64,000 nucleotides of DNA from Agromyces sp. Marseille-P2726 (GCF_902809835.1 NZ_CADDWM010000014.1:496001-560000), one strand, 5' to 3'; shown: positions 18,157-27,587, counted from the first letter of the stretch. The notes: generated by a model from the sequence alone, not told the origin. Made by a program: numbers and translations.

Positions 18157-20031
18157 ATGCGGGTTCTCCACCTCGTTCGCCGGTACCGGGTCGTCGCGCT
18201 GACCCTGGGGCTGGGGCTGCTCGGAATCGTGCTGTGGCTCGCGGGCGCCGAGCCGGCGGTGCAGTGGATCTTCAGCGGGTACGCGCTCGCCGTGGCGGCC
18301 TGGCAGGCGGTCGGCATGGTCCGCGACATCATCCGCGGGCACTGGGGGCTCGACGTGCTGGCCGTGACGGCGATCGTCGCCACCGTGCTCGTCGGCGAGT
18401 ACGTCGCCGCGCTCATCGTCGTGCTCATGCTCACGGGCGGCGAGGCCCTCGAGGACTACGCCAGCCGCCGCGCGAAGCGCGAGCTCGATGCGCTGCTCAC
18501 CCGAGCTCCTCAGTCGGCGCACCGCATCGACGGCGACGAGATCGTCGACGTGCGCGCCGACGAGGTTCGCCCGGGCGATGTGCTGCTCGTCCGTCCGAGC
18601 GAGATCGTGCCGGTCGATGCGATCCTCAGCTCCGACGAGGGCGCGTTCGACGAGTCATCCATCACCGGTGAGAGCGTGCCGGTCGAGAAGCGCACCGGCG
18701 ACGAGGTGCTGAGCGGCTCCGTGAACGGGCCGGTCGCCGTGGAGGTGAGGGCGACGGCGCCCGCGGCCGAGAGCCAGTACCAGCAGATCGTCGCCCTCGT
18801 CGCCGAGGCCGCCGAATCGAAGGCGCCCGTCGTGCGCCTGGCCGATCGGTACGCCGTACCGTTCACGGTGTTCTCGCTGGCGCTGGCGGGCATCGCGTGG
18901 TGGCTCTCGGGAGACCCGGTGCGGTTCGCCGAGGTCCTGGTGCTCGCAACGCCGTGCCCCCTGCTCATCGCCGCACCCGTGGCCTTCATCGGCGGCATGA
19001 GCCGGGCGGCGAGGAACGGCTTCATCGTGAAGGGCGGAGGGGTGCTCGAGCAGCTCTCCGCGGCCAAGACCGCCGTGTTCGACAAGACCGGCACGCTCAC
19101 GCGCGGCCACCCCGAGCTCATCGAGATCAGGACCGAGCCCGGGTTCAGCGAGGACGAGGTGCTGCAGCTCGTGGCATCCGCCGAGCAGTACTCGTCGCAC
19201 GTGCTCGCCACGTCGATGATCGAGGCGGCGAGATCCCGTGGGCTGCGACCTTCCGAGGCGGACCGGGCGAGCGAGCACGCGACGAACGGCGAGCGTGCGA
19301 CCATCGGGGGCCGCGACGTCGTGGTCGGCAAGTTCGGCTTCGTCGCCGAGCATGCGCGGGATGCGGCGCGAACGGCGATCGGTCCGGGCGAGCTCGCGGT
19401 GTACGTCGGGATCGACGGCCGGTTCGCCGGCGCGTTGCTCGCCAGCGACCAGGTGCGCGACAACGCCGCGGCGACGCTCGAACGGCTTCGCGGGCTCGGA
19501 GTCCGGGACACGATGATGCTCACGGGTGACGCGCAGGCCACCGCCGACCACATCGCGGCGGAGCTCGGGATCACACGCGTCCGGGCCGAGGCGCTGCCCG
19601 CCGACAAGGTGCACGAGGTCGCCTCGATCACGTCCCGGCCGGTGATCATGGTCGGCGACGGGGTGAACGATGCGCCGGTGCTCGCAGCCGCGGACGTCGG
19701 CATCGCGATGGGTGCGAAGGGGGCGACCGCCGCGAGCGAGTCCGCGGACGCGGTCATCCTCGTCGACGACATCTCAGGAGCGGCGAAGGCGGTCGAGATC
19801 GGCCGCGACACCGTGCGCATCGCCCTGCAGAGCATCTGGCTCGGCATCATCGTCAGCGTCGGCCTCATGATCGTGGCCGCCTTCGGCGTCATCCCGGCCA
19901 CCGCGGGTGCACTGCTGCAGGAGGTGGTCGACCTCGTCACGATCCTCGCGGCCCTGCGCGCGATCGGAGGGCGACGCGACGGGAGGCAGCCTGCTCGCAG
20001 CGCCACCGCGAGGGTCTCGGCCCTACGCTGA
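18157..20031 (+). CDS. Heavy-metal P-type ATPase with TPC motif, no metal-binding domain
   Basis: A 624-residue P1B-type pump. The actuator loop has SSITGESVPVEKR; the membrane metal site is ATPCPLLIAAP, with Thr265-Pro-Cys267 in place of CPC; phosphorylated Asp309 is in DKTGTLT; the hinge is MVGDGVNDAPVLA. There is no N-terminal HMA or His-rich domain and no C-terminal hemerythrin. TPC variants have been grouped as P1B-5, linked to Ni/Fe, so the ion cannot be assumed to be Cd or Zn. ATG 18157 is chosen from the start of the first hydrophobic region; no Shine-Dalgarno is visible, so the mRNA may be leaderless. Confidence 0.88.
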   Translation: MRVLHLVRRYRVVALTLGLGLLGIVLWLAGAEPAVQWIFSGYALAVAAWQAVGMVRDIIRGHWGLDVLAVTAIVATVLVGEYVAALIVVLMLTGGEALEDYASRRAKRELDALLTRAPQSAHRIDGDEIVDVRADEVRPGDVLLVRPSEIVPVDAILSSDEGAFDESSITGESVPVEKRTGDEVLSGSVNGPVAVEVRATAPAAESQYQQIVALVAEAAESKAPVVRLADRYAVPFTVFSLALAGIAWWLSGDPVRFAEVLVLATPCPLLIAAPVAFIGGMSRAARNGFIVKGGGVLEQLSAAKTAVFDKTGTLTRGHPELIEIRTEPGFSEDEVLQLVASAEQYSSHVLATSMIEAARSRGLRPSEADRASEHATNGERATIGGRDVVVGKFGFVAEHARDAARTAIGPGELAVYVGIDGRFAGALLASDQVRDNAAATLERLRGLGVRDTMMLTGDAQATADHIAAELGITRVRAEALPADKVHEVASITSRPVIMVGDGVNDAPVLAAADVGIAMGAKGATAASESADAVILVDDISGAAKAVEIGRDTVRIALQSIWLGIIVSVGLMIVAAFGVIPATAGALLQEVVDLVTILAALRAIGGRRDGRQPARSATARVSALR

Positions 20032-20085
20032 GGGGCCGCCGTCGTCACGACTCGGTAACGGCTCCGGATGACGTCGCGTTCCTGC

Positions 20086-20118
20086 TTGCGTCGACTTCGT
20101 TCGTAATGTTTACTAACG
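20086..20118 (+). promoter_or_regulatory. Promoter with palindromic operator for the GlcNAc-type operon
   Basis: TTGCGT (20086-20091) and TTTACT (20109-20114) are 17 bases apart. A 21-bp imperfect dyad occupies 20098-20118: half-site CGTTCGTAA on the left matches TTTACTAACG on the right when reversed. It covers the -10 box, the expected position for a LacI-, GntR- or ROK-type repressor. No regulator gene is adjacent; the nearest is the DeoR gene at 30.5 kb, whose own divergent promoter has a different dyad. Confidence 0.65.
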
Positions 20119-20184
20119 ATCGCACTGCACCACCAGGGGAACCAGCACTCCGCTGGCCCTTCTCCGATGAAAGGAAACGACGAA

Positions 20185-21447
20185 ATGAGGAAACTCGGCA
20201 TCGTGGCGCTCGGCGCCGCTGCTGCGATCACGCTCGCCGGTTGTGCCTCGGGAGGCACCGGCGCCTCCGAGGAGGGCGCGGAGATCCGCGTCTGGCTCGT
20301 CGGCACCGACACGCCCGACGAGGCGCGCGACTACTTGAAGGCGACGTTCGAGGAGGAACACCCCGACGCGACGCTCGTGATCGAGGAGCAGTCGTGGGAC
20401 GGCCTCGTCGACCGTCTCACCACGAGCCTCTCCGGGTCCGACAGCCCCGACGTGGTGGAGGTCGGCAACACCCAGGCGTCGGCATTCACCTCGGCCGGAG
20501 CATTCCTCGACCTCACCGAGCACTTCGACGAGCTCGGCGGCGACGACCTGCTGCCCGGCTTCGTCGAGGCGGGCTCGTACGACGGCAGGTTCTATGCCGC
20601 ACCCCTCTACGCCGGCTCGCGTCTCGTCTTCTACAAGAAGGACGCTCTCGCGTCGGCCGGCCTGTCGGTCCCGACCACGCTCGACGAGTACATCGCGAAC
20701 GGCGAGGCGCTGGCGGCCGCGAACCCCGGGAAGTCGGGCATCTGGTGGCCGGGCCAGGACTGGTACAACGCCCTCCCGTACATCTGGGAGAACGGTGGCG
20801 AGGTGGCGGTTCCCGACGGTGACGCATGGGACGCGCAGCTCTCGTCGGCCGAGTCGATCGCCGGGCTCGAGCAGGTCCAGCAGGTCATGACGAACGCGTC
20901 GGCCGCACCGAAGGACGGCAATGAGACGAGCCCCGAGGTCGGCTTCTGCGATGGCACCACCCTTCAGCTGTCGGCGCCGAGCTGGGTGAAGTGGTCGATC
21001 CTCGCCCCGGCGGATGCCGAGGCGCCGGGTTGCCCCGACCAGGAGGAGAACCTCGGCGTGTACGCCCTGCCGGGCATGGACGGCGGCGCCGCGCAGGTCT
21101 TCGCCGGCGGCTCGAACATCGGCGTTTCGGCCAAGTCGGCTCACCCCGAGCTCGCGATCGACGCCCTCGAGATCATCCTCTCCGACGAGTTCCAGACGAT
21201 CTACGGTGAGAACGGCCTCGTGCCGGCCAAGCTGTCGCTCGCCGACACGCTCGGCACCGACGACGTCGCCAAGGCCATCGCCGCTGCCGCCGGGAATGCG
21301 AAGCTGACGCCGGCCTCGCCGAACTGGGCCGACGTCGAGGCCGCCGGGATCCTGCAGGACCTCTTCGTCAAGATCGCGCAGGGTGGCGACGTCGCGGCCC
21401 TCGCCGCGGCGGCCGATGAGGAGATCGAGGCGATCCTCAACGACTAG
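20185..21447 (+). CDS. Sugar ABC transporter substrate-binding lipoprotein
   Basis: A 420-residue family-1 solute-binding protein. The signal peptide ends in lipobox LAGC (Cys about residue 20), so it is anchored to the outer face of the membrane. Sequence such as SWDGLVDRLTTSLSGSDSPDVVEVGNTQ and SAKSAHPELAIDALEII is typical of oligosaccharide/amino-sugar binders. ATG 20185 is preceded by AAAGGAA at 20170-20175; an earlier ATG at 20167 has no such site. The genes after it are two permeases, a GH3 enzyme and nagB, pointing to a GlcNAc-containing ligand. Confidence 0.9.
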   Translation: MRKLGIVALGAAAAITLAGCASGGTGASEEGAEIRVWLVGTDTPDEARDYLKATFEEEHPDATLVIEEQSWDGLVDRLTTSLSGSDSPDVVEVGNTQASAFTSAGAFLDLTEHFDELGGDDLLPGFVEAGSYDGRFYAAPLYAGSRLVFYKKDALASAGLSVPTTLDEYIANGEALAAANPGKSGIWWPGQDWYNALPYIWENGGEVAVPDGDAWDAQLSSAESIAGLEQVQQVMTNASAAPKDGNETSPEVGFCDGTTLQLSAPSWVKWSILAPADAEAPGCPDQEENLGVYALPGMDGGAAQVFAGGSNIGVSAKSAHPELAIDALEIILSDEFQTIYGENGLVPAKLSLADTLGTDDVAKAIAAAAGNAKLTPASPNWADVEAAGILQDLFVKIAQGGDVAALAAAADEEIEAILND

Positions 21448-21530
21448 CCGGAGTCATCCTGCTGCGCGGTGCGGCGGCGGAGTCCCCGACCGCCGTCGCA
21501 CCGCATCCCTCGACCGACAGGAGTGCCACC

Positions 21531-22520
21531 ATGACCACCGTCGAACCCGCCCTCGAGACGGCGCCGAGCGCGGTCGAGGGCGAGCGGCTGACGGCCCCGC
21601 CGGGACCGGACGCCTCGCGCGCTCGCCGACGCCGGGGCGGTCTCACCCCCTACACGCTGCTCACCCCGGCCATGATCGTGCTCGCCTTGATCGTCGGCTG
21701 GCCGCTCCTGCAGCTCATCGTCACCTCCTTCCAGCGGTTCGGCCGGGCCCAAGTGTTCGGGGCTCCGCCCGAATGGGTCTGGTTCGAGAACTACGCGGAC
21801 GTGCTCAGCGACCCGGTCTTCTACGGCGTGCTGGCGCGCACGCTGATCTTCTCGGGCGTCTGCGTCGTGGTCACCATGCTCCTCGGCACGCTCATCGCGC
21901 TCATGATGATGCGGCTCCCCAAGGGGTTCCGCCTGCTGTTGTCGGTCGGCATGCTGCTCGCCTGGGCGATGCCGGCACTCACGGCGACGGTCGTCTGGGG
22001 CTGGATGTTCGACACCGCCTACGGTGTGGTCAACCACGTGCTCGTCAACTGGTTCGGCCTGGAGCAGTACTTCCAACACTCCTGGCTCATCGACCCGCTG
22101 AGCTTCTTCTTCGTCGCCGGCATCATCATCGTCTGGGGCGCGATCCCGTTCGTCGCCTTCACGCTGTACGCGGGCCTCACGCAGGTGCCCGACGAGGTGC
22201 TCGAGGCGGCACAGCTCGACGGGGCAGGCGGGTTCAAGCGGTTCCGGCTGATCGTCTTCCCCTTCCTGAAGCCGATCTTCCTGATCGTGACGATCCTGCA
22301 ACTCATCTGGGACCTGCGCGTCTTCACGCAGGTCTTCGCGCTCCAGGACATCGGCGGCATCCGCGCACTCACCAACACGCTCGGCGTGTACATCTACCAG
22401 ACCTCGATCGCGGGCGGCGACTTCGGCCAGGGCGGAGCGATCGCCGTGATCACGGCGGTGCTGCTCATGTCGATCTCGATCTACTACGTACGCCAGGTCA
22501 CGAAGGAGGAGGAGCTGTGA
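21531..22520 (+). CDS. Sugar ABC transporter permease (MalF-like)
   Basis: A 329-residue inner-membrane permease with a polar 35-residue N-terminus, six helices and the EAA loop EAAQLDGAGGFKRFRLIVFPFLKP that docks the ATPase. ACAGGAG precedes ATG 21531. Its stop overlaps the GTG of the second permease (GTGA at 22517-22520). The operon has no ATPase gene, so a shared MsiK-type ATPase elsewhere must energise it. Confidence 0.93.
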   Translation: MTTVEPALETAPSAVEGERLTAPPGPDASRARRRRGGLTPYTLLTPAMIVLALIVGWPLLQLIVTSFQRFGRAQVFGAPPEWVWFENYADVLSDPVFYGVLARTLIFSGVCVVVTMLLGTLIALMMMRLPKGFRLLLSVGMLLAWAMPALTATVVWGWMFDTAYGVVNHVLVNWFGLEQYFQHSWLIDPLSFFFVAGIIIVWGAIPFVAFTLYAGLTQVPDEVLEAAQLDGAGGFKRFRLIVFPFLKPIFLIVTILQLIWDLRVFTQVFALQDIGGIRALTNTLGVYIYQTSIAGGDFGQGGAIAVITAVLLMSISIYYVRQVTKEEEL

Positions 22521-23356
22521 GCCGCCGCGTCACGACCTGGGTGCTGAGCGGAGCGTCCGTGGTGCTCTTCGCGTTCTTCGTGTTCCCCGTCTACTGGATG
22601 GTCAACACGTCGTTCCAGCCGAACAACGAGATCCGCGGTTCGGAGCTCCACTTCTGGCCCGACAACTTCACCCTGCGCAACTACGAGACGGTGCTCTTCG
22701 ACCCCGGCCGGACTCCGTTCCTGCCGGCTGCCGGCAACTCGCTGGTCATCACCATCCTCACCGTCGTCATCGCCCTGGTCTTCGCGTTCCTCGCCGCGGT
22801 CGCCGTCACCCGCTTCAGGTTCAAGAGCCGGCGCACGTTCATCATCGCGATCCTCGTCATCCAGATGATCCCGGGTGAGGCGATGATCGTCTCGGTCTTC
22901 CGAGTCATCGACGGCTGGCAGCTGCTGAACACGATCCTCGGTCTCACACTCGTGTACATCGCGACCGTGCTGCCGTTCACGATCTGGACCCTTCGCGGCT
23001 TCGTGAACGGCGTACCGGCCGAGCTCGAGGAGGCCGCGATGATCGACGGATGCTCCAGAGCCGGTGCGTTCTGGCGCGTGACGTTCCCCCTCCTCGCGCC
23101 CGGCCTCATCGCGACGGGAGTGTTCGGCTTCATCCAGGCGTGGAACGAGTTCATCATGGCGCTCGTGCTGAACGCGCGGCCCGAGATGATGACCCTGCCC
23201 GTCTGGCTGCGCACGTTCCTCGTGGCCACGGGCACGACGAACTGGGCCGGGCTCATGGCCGGTTCGACCCTCATGGCGATTCCGGTGATCGTGTTCTTCC
23301 TCATCGTGCAGGGCCGCATGACGAGCGGCCTGGTCGCGGGAGCCGTCAAGGGATGA
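22517..23356 (+). CDS. Sugar ABC transporter permease (MalG-like)
   Basis: A 279-residue second permease starting at GTG 22517, translationally coupled to the first. Six helices; the EAA motif is EEAAMIDGCSRAGAFWRVTFPLLAPG. AAGGAGGAGGAG lies directly upstream. Its stop overlaps the GH3 gene start (ATGA at 23353-23356). Confidence 0.93.
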   Translation: MSRRVTTWVLSGASVVLFAFFVFPVYWMVNTSFQPNNEIRGSELHFWPDNFTLRNYETVLFDPGRTPFLPAAGNSLVITILTVVIALVFAFLAAVAVTRFRFKSRRTFIIAILVIQMIPGEAMIVSVFRVIDGWQLLNTILGLTLVYIATVLPFTIWTLRGFVNGVPAELEEAAMIDGCSRAGAFWRVTFPLLAPGLIATGVFGFIQAWNEFIMALVLNARPEMMTLPVWLRTFLVATGTTNWAGLMAGSTLMAIPVIVFFLIVQGRMTSGLVAGAVKG

Positions 23357-24900
23357 GCGAGCGCAGTGACGCCGGCGCGGGGCACGACCTGCGCCGGGAC
23401 ATCCTCACCACGCTGCTCCCGGGGTTCGACGGCACCGAGGCGCCCGAATGGCTGCTCGGGATGCTCGAGGACGGCCTCGGCGGAGTCTGCATCTTCGGGC
23501 AGAACATCGCGGATGCCGCACAGCTCCGCACCCTGAACGCCTCGCTGCGGTCGGCCAACCCGCTCGCGGTGATCGCGATCGACGAGGAGGGCGGCGACGT
23601 CACCCGGCTCTTCTACGACAGGGGTGCCCCGTACCCGGGCAATGCCCTGCTGGGCCGCATCGACGACCTCGAGCTGACCGCGTCGGTCGCACGATCGGTG
23701 GGCGAGGCCCTCGCCGCGACCGGCTGCACCGTCACCTTCGCTCCCGACGTGGACGTGAACTCGAATGCCGACAACCCCGTCATCGGCGTCCGGAGCTTCG
23801 GCGCCGACGCCGCGCTCGTCGCCCGACACGCTGCCGCGTGGGTGCGCGGGCTGCAGCAGACGGGCATCGCTGCGAGCGCGAAGCACTTTCCCGGTCACGG
23901 TGACACCGCAGAGGACTCCCACCTCGCGCTGCCGGTCGTCGACGTGTCGCTCGACGAGCTCCGCGCGCGTGAGCTGGTGCCCTTCCGTGCCGCGATCGCT
24001 GCCGGCGCACGCACCATCATGACCTCGCACCTGCTGCTGTCGCGGATCGACCGGGAACATCCCGCGACCCTGTCGCCCCGTCTCGTGCGCGGGCTGCTCC
24101 GTGAGGAGCTGGCGTTCGACGGGGTCATCGTGACGGATGCACTCGACATGGCCGGCGCGAGCGGCGAGCGCGGCATCCCCGAGGCGGCCGTGCAGGCGCT
24201 CGTCGCCGGATGCGATCTGCTGTGCATCGGCTCCGACAACACCGAGCGGCAACTCGACGAGATCGTCGCCGCCGTCGAGGTCGCGGTCGCATCGGGTCGG
24301 CTGCCCGCGGGCCGCGTGCGCGACGCCGCGGCCCGGGTGCGGGCGCTCGCGACGTTCCCGCTCGACGTCTCCGGCCGAACCGCGGAGGGAGAGGCGTCTG
24401 CCGCGACGGAGGCCGAGTTGCTCGATCGGCTCGCCGCGGCCTTCGAGGTGTCGGATGTCGCGCGCGCGCGTCTCTCCGCGGCATCCGGGCACGGCACCAT
24501 CGTGCGGGTGGACACCGAGGCCAGCATCGCGGTCGGCAGCGCTCCGTGGGGGCCGTTCGCGGCTGCGGTCCACTCGCCGGACGTGAGCGCCGCCCTCGGC
24601 GCGATCGTCGTGCTCGAGGAGGGCCGCGCGATTCCCGACGCGGCGTCGCTCGCGGGCCCCGTGCTCGTCGTGGGCAGGGACCTGCACCGGCATCCGTTCG
24701 CCGTCGCAGCGGTCGATGCGCTGCGATCCGTCCGCGACGACGTCGTCGTCATCGACATGGGCTGGCCCTCGCACGACCGGTCGTACGCCGACATCGCCAC
24801 GTTCGGTGCATCGCGCCTCGTGGGCCAGGCGCTCCTGCGTCTGCTGGGTATCCTGAACCGGACCGGATCCCCCGCAGTCACCGCCAGCGTCGTTTCCTAG
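23353..24900 (+). CDS. NagZ-like GH3 beta-N-acetylglucosaminidase or phosphorylase
   Basis: A 515-residue cytosolic (no signal peptide) GH3 enzyme. The TIM barrel has DEEGGDVTR, KHFPGHGDT at 177-185 (the NagZ-type loop carrying the His-Asp acid/base) and nucleophile Asp262 in VTDALDM. An additional ~170-residue C-terminal domain is beyond the usual NagZ length. Enzymes with this loop cleave GlcNAc from chitooligosaccharides or muropeptides; some, such as Cellulomonas Nag3, are phosphorylases that yield GlcNAc-1-phosphate. Since it is co-transcribed with an importer and nagB, it probably acts on imported GlcNAc disaccharides. The choice between hydrolysis and phosphorolysis cannot be made from sequence. 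Confidence 0.87.
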   Translation: MSERSDAGAGHDLRRDILTTLLPGFDGTEAPEWLLGMLEDGLGGVCIFGQNIADAAQLRTLNASLRSANPLAVIAIDEEGGDVTRLFYDRGAPYPGNALLGRIDDLELTASVARSVGEALAATGCTVTFAPDVDVNSNADNPVIGVRSFGADAALVARHAAAWVRGLQQTGIAASAKHFPGHGDTAEDSHLALPVVDVSLDELRARELVPFRAAIAAGARTIMTSHLLLSRIDREHPATLSPRLVRGLLREELAFDGVIVTDALDMAGASGERGIPEAAVQALVAGCDLLCIGSDNTERQLDEIVAAVEVAVASGRLPAGRVRDAAARVRALATFPLDVSGRTAEGEASAATEAELLDRLAAAFEVSDVARARLSAASGHGTIVRVDTEASIAVGSAPWGPFAAAVHSPDVSAALGAIVVLEEGRAIPDAASLAGPVLVVGRDLHRHPFAVAAVDALRSVRDDVVVIDMGWPSHDRSYADIATFGASRLVGQALLRLLGILNRTGSPAVTASVVS

Positions 24901-24911
24901 GAGATCTCCAC

Positions 24912-25697
24912 ATGGCCGAAGTCGTGATCGTCGATGACGAGGAGGCCGCGGGCGCGCTCGTCGCCGACGCGATCGTCGCCCTCATCCGTCGGAAGCCCGA
25001 CGCCGTGCTCGGCCTCGCGACCGGATCCACGCCGCTCGCGAGCTACCGGGCGCTGGCCTCGCGCATCGCCGACGAGCGCATCGACGTGCGCGGCGTGCGC
25101 GGGTTCGCCCTCGACGAGTACGTGGGGCTCCCGGCAGGGCACCCCGAGAGCTACCGCTCGGTCATCACCCGTGAGGTCGTCGAGCCGCTCGGGCTCACGC
25201 CCGAGCTCGTGCGCGTGCCGAACGGCGATCCGGCGAGCATCCGCACCGCGGGCGCCGACTACGAGGCGTCGCTCCTCGCGGCGGGCGGCGTGGACCTCCA
25301 GATCCTCGGCATCGGGCGCACCGGGCACATCGGGTTCAACGAGCCCGGGTCGTCGCTCGCGTCGCTCACCCGGGTGAAGACGCTGACCGAGCACACGCGC
25401 GAAGACAACGCGCGGTTCTTCAATTCGCCCGACGACGTGCCCATGCACTGCATCACCCAGGGCATCGGCACGATCCTGCGCGCGCGCCACCTCGTGCTGC
25501 TCGCGTTCGGCGAGGCGAAGGCGCGCGCGGTCGCGGCCGCGGTCGAGGGTCCGGTCTCTGCGAGCCAGCCCGGATCGGCGATCCAGCTGCACCCGCACAC
25601 GACGGTGATCGTCGACGACGCTGCGGCATCGGGCCTCGCGAACCTCGACTACTACCGGCATGCCTGGGCGCACAAGCCCGACTGGCAGCGCATCTGA
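24912..25697 (+). CDS. nagB: Glucosamine-6-phosphate deaminase
   Basis: Converts GlcN-6-P to fructose-6-P and ammonia. A 261-residue protein with GLATGSTPLASYR, FALDEYVGLPAGHPESYR, the lid region LGIGRTGHIGFNEPGSS and LTEHTREDNARFF. ATG 24912 has AGGAG at 24899-24903, overlapping the stop of the GH3 gene. It completes the amino-sugar operon, but the kinase and NagA needed before this step are in the minus operon at 29.4-34.1 kb. No clear terminator separates it from the convergent TetR gene 105 bases away. Confidence 0.95.
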   Translation: MAEVVIVDDEEAAGALVADAIVALIRRKPDAVLGLATGSTPLASYRALASRIADERIDVRGVRGFALDEYVGLPAGHPESYRSVITREVVEPLGLTPELVRVPNGDPASIRTAGADYEASLLAAGGVDLQILGIGRTGHIGFNEPGSSLASLTRVKTLTEHTREDNARFFNSPDDVPMHCITQGIGTILRARHLVLLAFGEAKARAVAAAVEGPVSASQPGSAIQLHPHTTVIVDDAAASGLANLDYYRHAWAHKPDWQRI

Positions 25698-25802
25698 TCG
25701 CGCGAGCGCGAAGCGCCGCTGCACCGCTCCTCGAGTCGCCCGATTGTGGCGAGATCCTGGCGGCTCGGTGGAACGGCGGCGGCCGGGTTCGGCGGGCCGG
25801 GT

Positions 25803-26396
25803 TCAGTGGGGGAGCACCTCGGGGAGCATGGCGAGGTAGCCGTCTTCGTCGAAGTCGGGCGCGACGGCGCGCTGCACCATGAAGCCCGGCAGCACGGCCA
25901 GCGCGATCGGCGTGACCCGGGCGGCCCACTCGTCGGGATCGCCATCGACGCGACCCGGCTCCGCGGCCGCCCATTCGGCGAATGCCCGGCGTACCGTCTC
26001 ACGAACCCGCACGAAGACCGAGCGCACGAGGTCGCGGATCTCGTCGTCGACGACCGCCTCGGCCCAGATCTGCACGAGCACCCCGCCGAACGGCTCGTGC
26101 CGCATGCCGTCGATGAGGGTCGCCATCACCTGACCCGGTGAGAGGGGACCGCCGACCGCGTCACGGCGAGCGTCGAGCTCGGTGACCCGGGCGTCGAGCA
26201 CGCGCGCCGCCATCGCGGAGAGCAGCTCGCGCTTGCCCGCGAAGTGGCCGTAGATGGCGCCGGCCGACAGGCCGGACTCGGCGATGATGTCGGCCATCGA
26301 GGTGCGCTGGATTCCCTGCACGGTCACGCGCCGCAGGGCGGCGGCGATGATCTCGTCGCGCCGCGCTGCGCGGTACGCCTCGGTCACCTTCGGCAT
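25803..26396 (-). CDS. TetR-family repressor
   Basis: A 197-residue regulator. Its N-terminal helix-turn-helix is DEIIAAALRRVTVQGIQRTSMADIIAESGLSAGAIYGHFAGKRELL; the rest is an effector-binding helical domain. ATG 26396 is preferred since GAGGAG (complement of 26403-26408) is correctly spaced; GTG 26402 would overlap the ribosome site. It is divergent from a membrane protein gene, and two dyads at 26418-26429 and 26460-26477 lie between them, so it most likely represses both itself and the neighbour. Confidence 0.92.
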   Translation of the reverse strand: MPKVTEAYRAARRDEIIAAALRRVTVQGIQRTSMADIIAESGLSAGAIYGHFAGKRELLSAMAARVLDARVTELDARRDAVGGPLSPGQVMATLIDGMRHEPFGGVLVQIWAEAVVDDEIRDLVRSVFVRVRETVRRAFAEWAAAEPGRVDGDPDEWAARVTPIALAVLPGFMVQRAVAPDFDEDGYLAMLPEVLPH

Positions 26397-26417
26397 CGGC
26401 ACTCCTCTCGAGAAACC

Positions 26418-26477
26418 GAACGAACGTTCTTGACAAGCTTACGCGAGAGGAGAACCATAAAAGAACGAACATTCTTT
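26418..26477. promoter_or_regulatory. Paired TetR-type operators in a divergent promoter
   Basis: Site 1, GAACGAACGTTC (26418-26429), and site 2, AAAGAACGAACATTCTTT (26460-26477), share the core GAACGAACnTTC with dyad symmetry. TTGACA (26430-26435) starts immediately after site 1 and AT-rich CATAAAA follows, so bound repressor would flank the rightward promoter. The AT-rich makeup stands out from its surroundings. Confidence 0.7.
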
Positions 26478-26493
26478 TTATATGGAGGATCTG

Positions 26494-27576
26494 ATGTCAC
26501 ATCCGGATGTCCCGCAGGGCCGAACCCCGTGGGGCCGCGTGCTCGCCTTGGCACTCGCCCTGGCGGCCATCGTGGCGGTCATCGTGATCGCCTTCGCGTG
26601 GCCGTCGATCACGAGCGAGCCCAAGGACCTGCCGATCGCCATTGCCGGGCCCGCGCAGGCCGTGACTGCAGCCGAGCAGGCGGTCGACACCCAGGCCGAG
26701 GACGCCGTCGCCTTCACCGAGGTCGACGACCGCAACGCAGCCGTCGCTGCGATCGAATCACGCGACGTCTACGGAGCCATCGTGCTCGGCCCCGAGCCCG
26801 AGGTGCTCACGTCGTCGGCGTCGAGCCTGGCGGTCAGCCAGCTGCTCACCGGCGTCGCCGCCCAACTCGAGAACGGGGTGAACGAGCAGGCTGCCGCCGC
26901 GGCCGCTGCGGCGGGTGCTCCGAGTTCGCCACCACGCATCGAGGTCGCCGTCACCGATGTCGTCCCGCTCGCCGATACCGATCCACGCGGCACGGGGCTC
27001 ACAGCGGCGATGTTCCCGCTCGTGCTCGGCGGCATGCTGGGCGGCATCGCCATCTCGCTGGCCATCATCGGTGCGATGCGACGAGTGCTCGCGGGGCTCG
27101 TGTACTCCGTCGCCGGCGGCCTCGTGCTGACCGGCATCCTCCAGGGCTGGTTCGGGGCGCTCCAGGGCGACTACTGGGTGAATTCGGCCGCCATCGCGCT
27201 CGCACTCGCGGCGATCGCCGCCCCGATCACCGGATTCGTCGCGCTCTTCGGGCGAGTCGGCATCGCCGTCGGGCCGATCGTGATGCTGCTCGTCGCGAAT
27301 CCGATCTCGGCGGCGGCCGTGCCGAAGGAGTTCTACCCGGTTCCGTGGGGCGCCATCGGGCAGTGGTTCCCGCCGGGTGCCGCGGCGACGCTCGTTCGCG
27401 AGCTGTCGTACTTCCCGGCCGCCGACATGCTGTTCCCCTGGCTGGTGCTGGCCGCATGGGCGCTCGGCGGCACCGTGCTGTCGCTCGTCGGCCACTTCCG
27501 CGAGGCCGGCGCGGAGCCCGATGCTGAGGCGGCGATCGACACGGAGACGCACTCCGAACCGCTCGTCACCGCCTGA
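26494..27576 (+). CDS. YhgE/ABC-2-like membrane protein under TetR control
   Basis: A 360-residue protein when started at ATG 26494 (GGAGG five bases upstream; ATG 26482 is also in frame). One N-terminal helix (residues ~8-35), an extracytoplasmic domain with an Ala-rich run (~120-140), then five or six helices that include PLVLGGMLGGIAISLAIIGAMRR. This is the layout of single-chain YhgE/Pip-type or ABC-2 permease-like proteins. The TetR repressor and operators beside it suggest inducible export or resistance. The substrate is unknown. Confidence 0.75.
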   Translation: MSHPDVPQGRTPWGRVLALALALAAIVAVIVIAFAWPSITSEPKDLPIAIAGPAQAVTAAEQAVDTQAEDAVAFTEVDDRNAAVAAIESRDVYGAIVLGPEPEVLTSSASSLAVSQLLTGVAAQLENGVNEQAAAAAAAAGAPSSPPRIEVAVTDVVPLADTDPRGTGLTAAMFPLVLGGMLGGIAISLAIIGAMRRVLAGLVYSVAGGLVLTGILQGWFGALQGDYWVNSAAIALALAAIAAPITGFVALFGRVGIAVGPIVMLLVANPISAAAVPKEFYPVPWGAIGQWFPPGAAATLVRELSYFPAADMLFPWLVLAAWALGGTVLSLVGHFREAGAEPDAEAAIDTETHSEPLVTA

Positions 27577-27587
27577 GTGCGCCCGGG

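Noticed and set aside
25698..25802. Terminator between nagB and the TetR gene
   Set aside because: GCGCGAGCGCG-type short repeats are present but no stem is clearly better than chance at this GC content.
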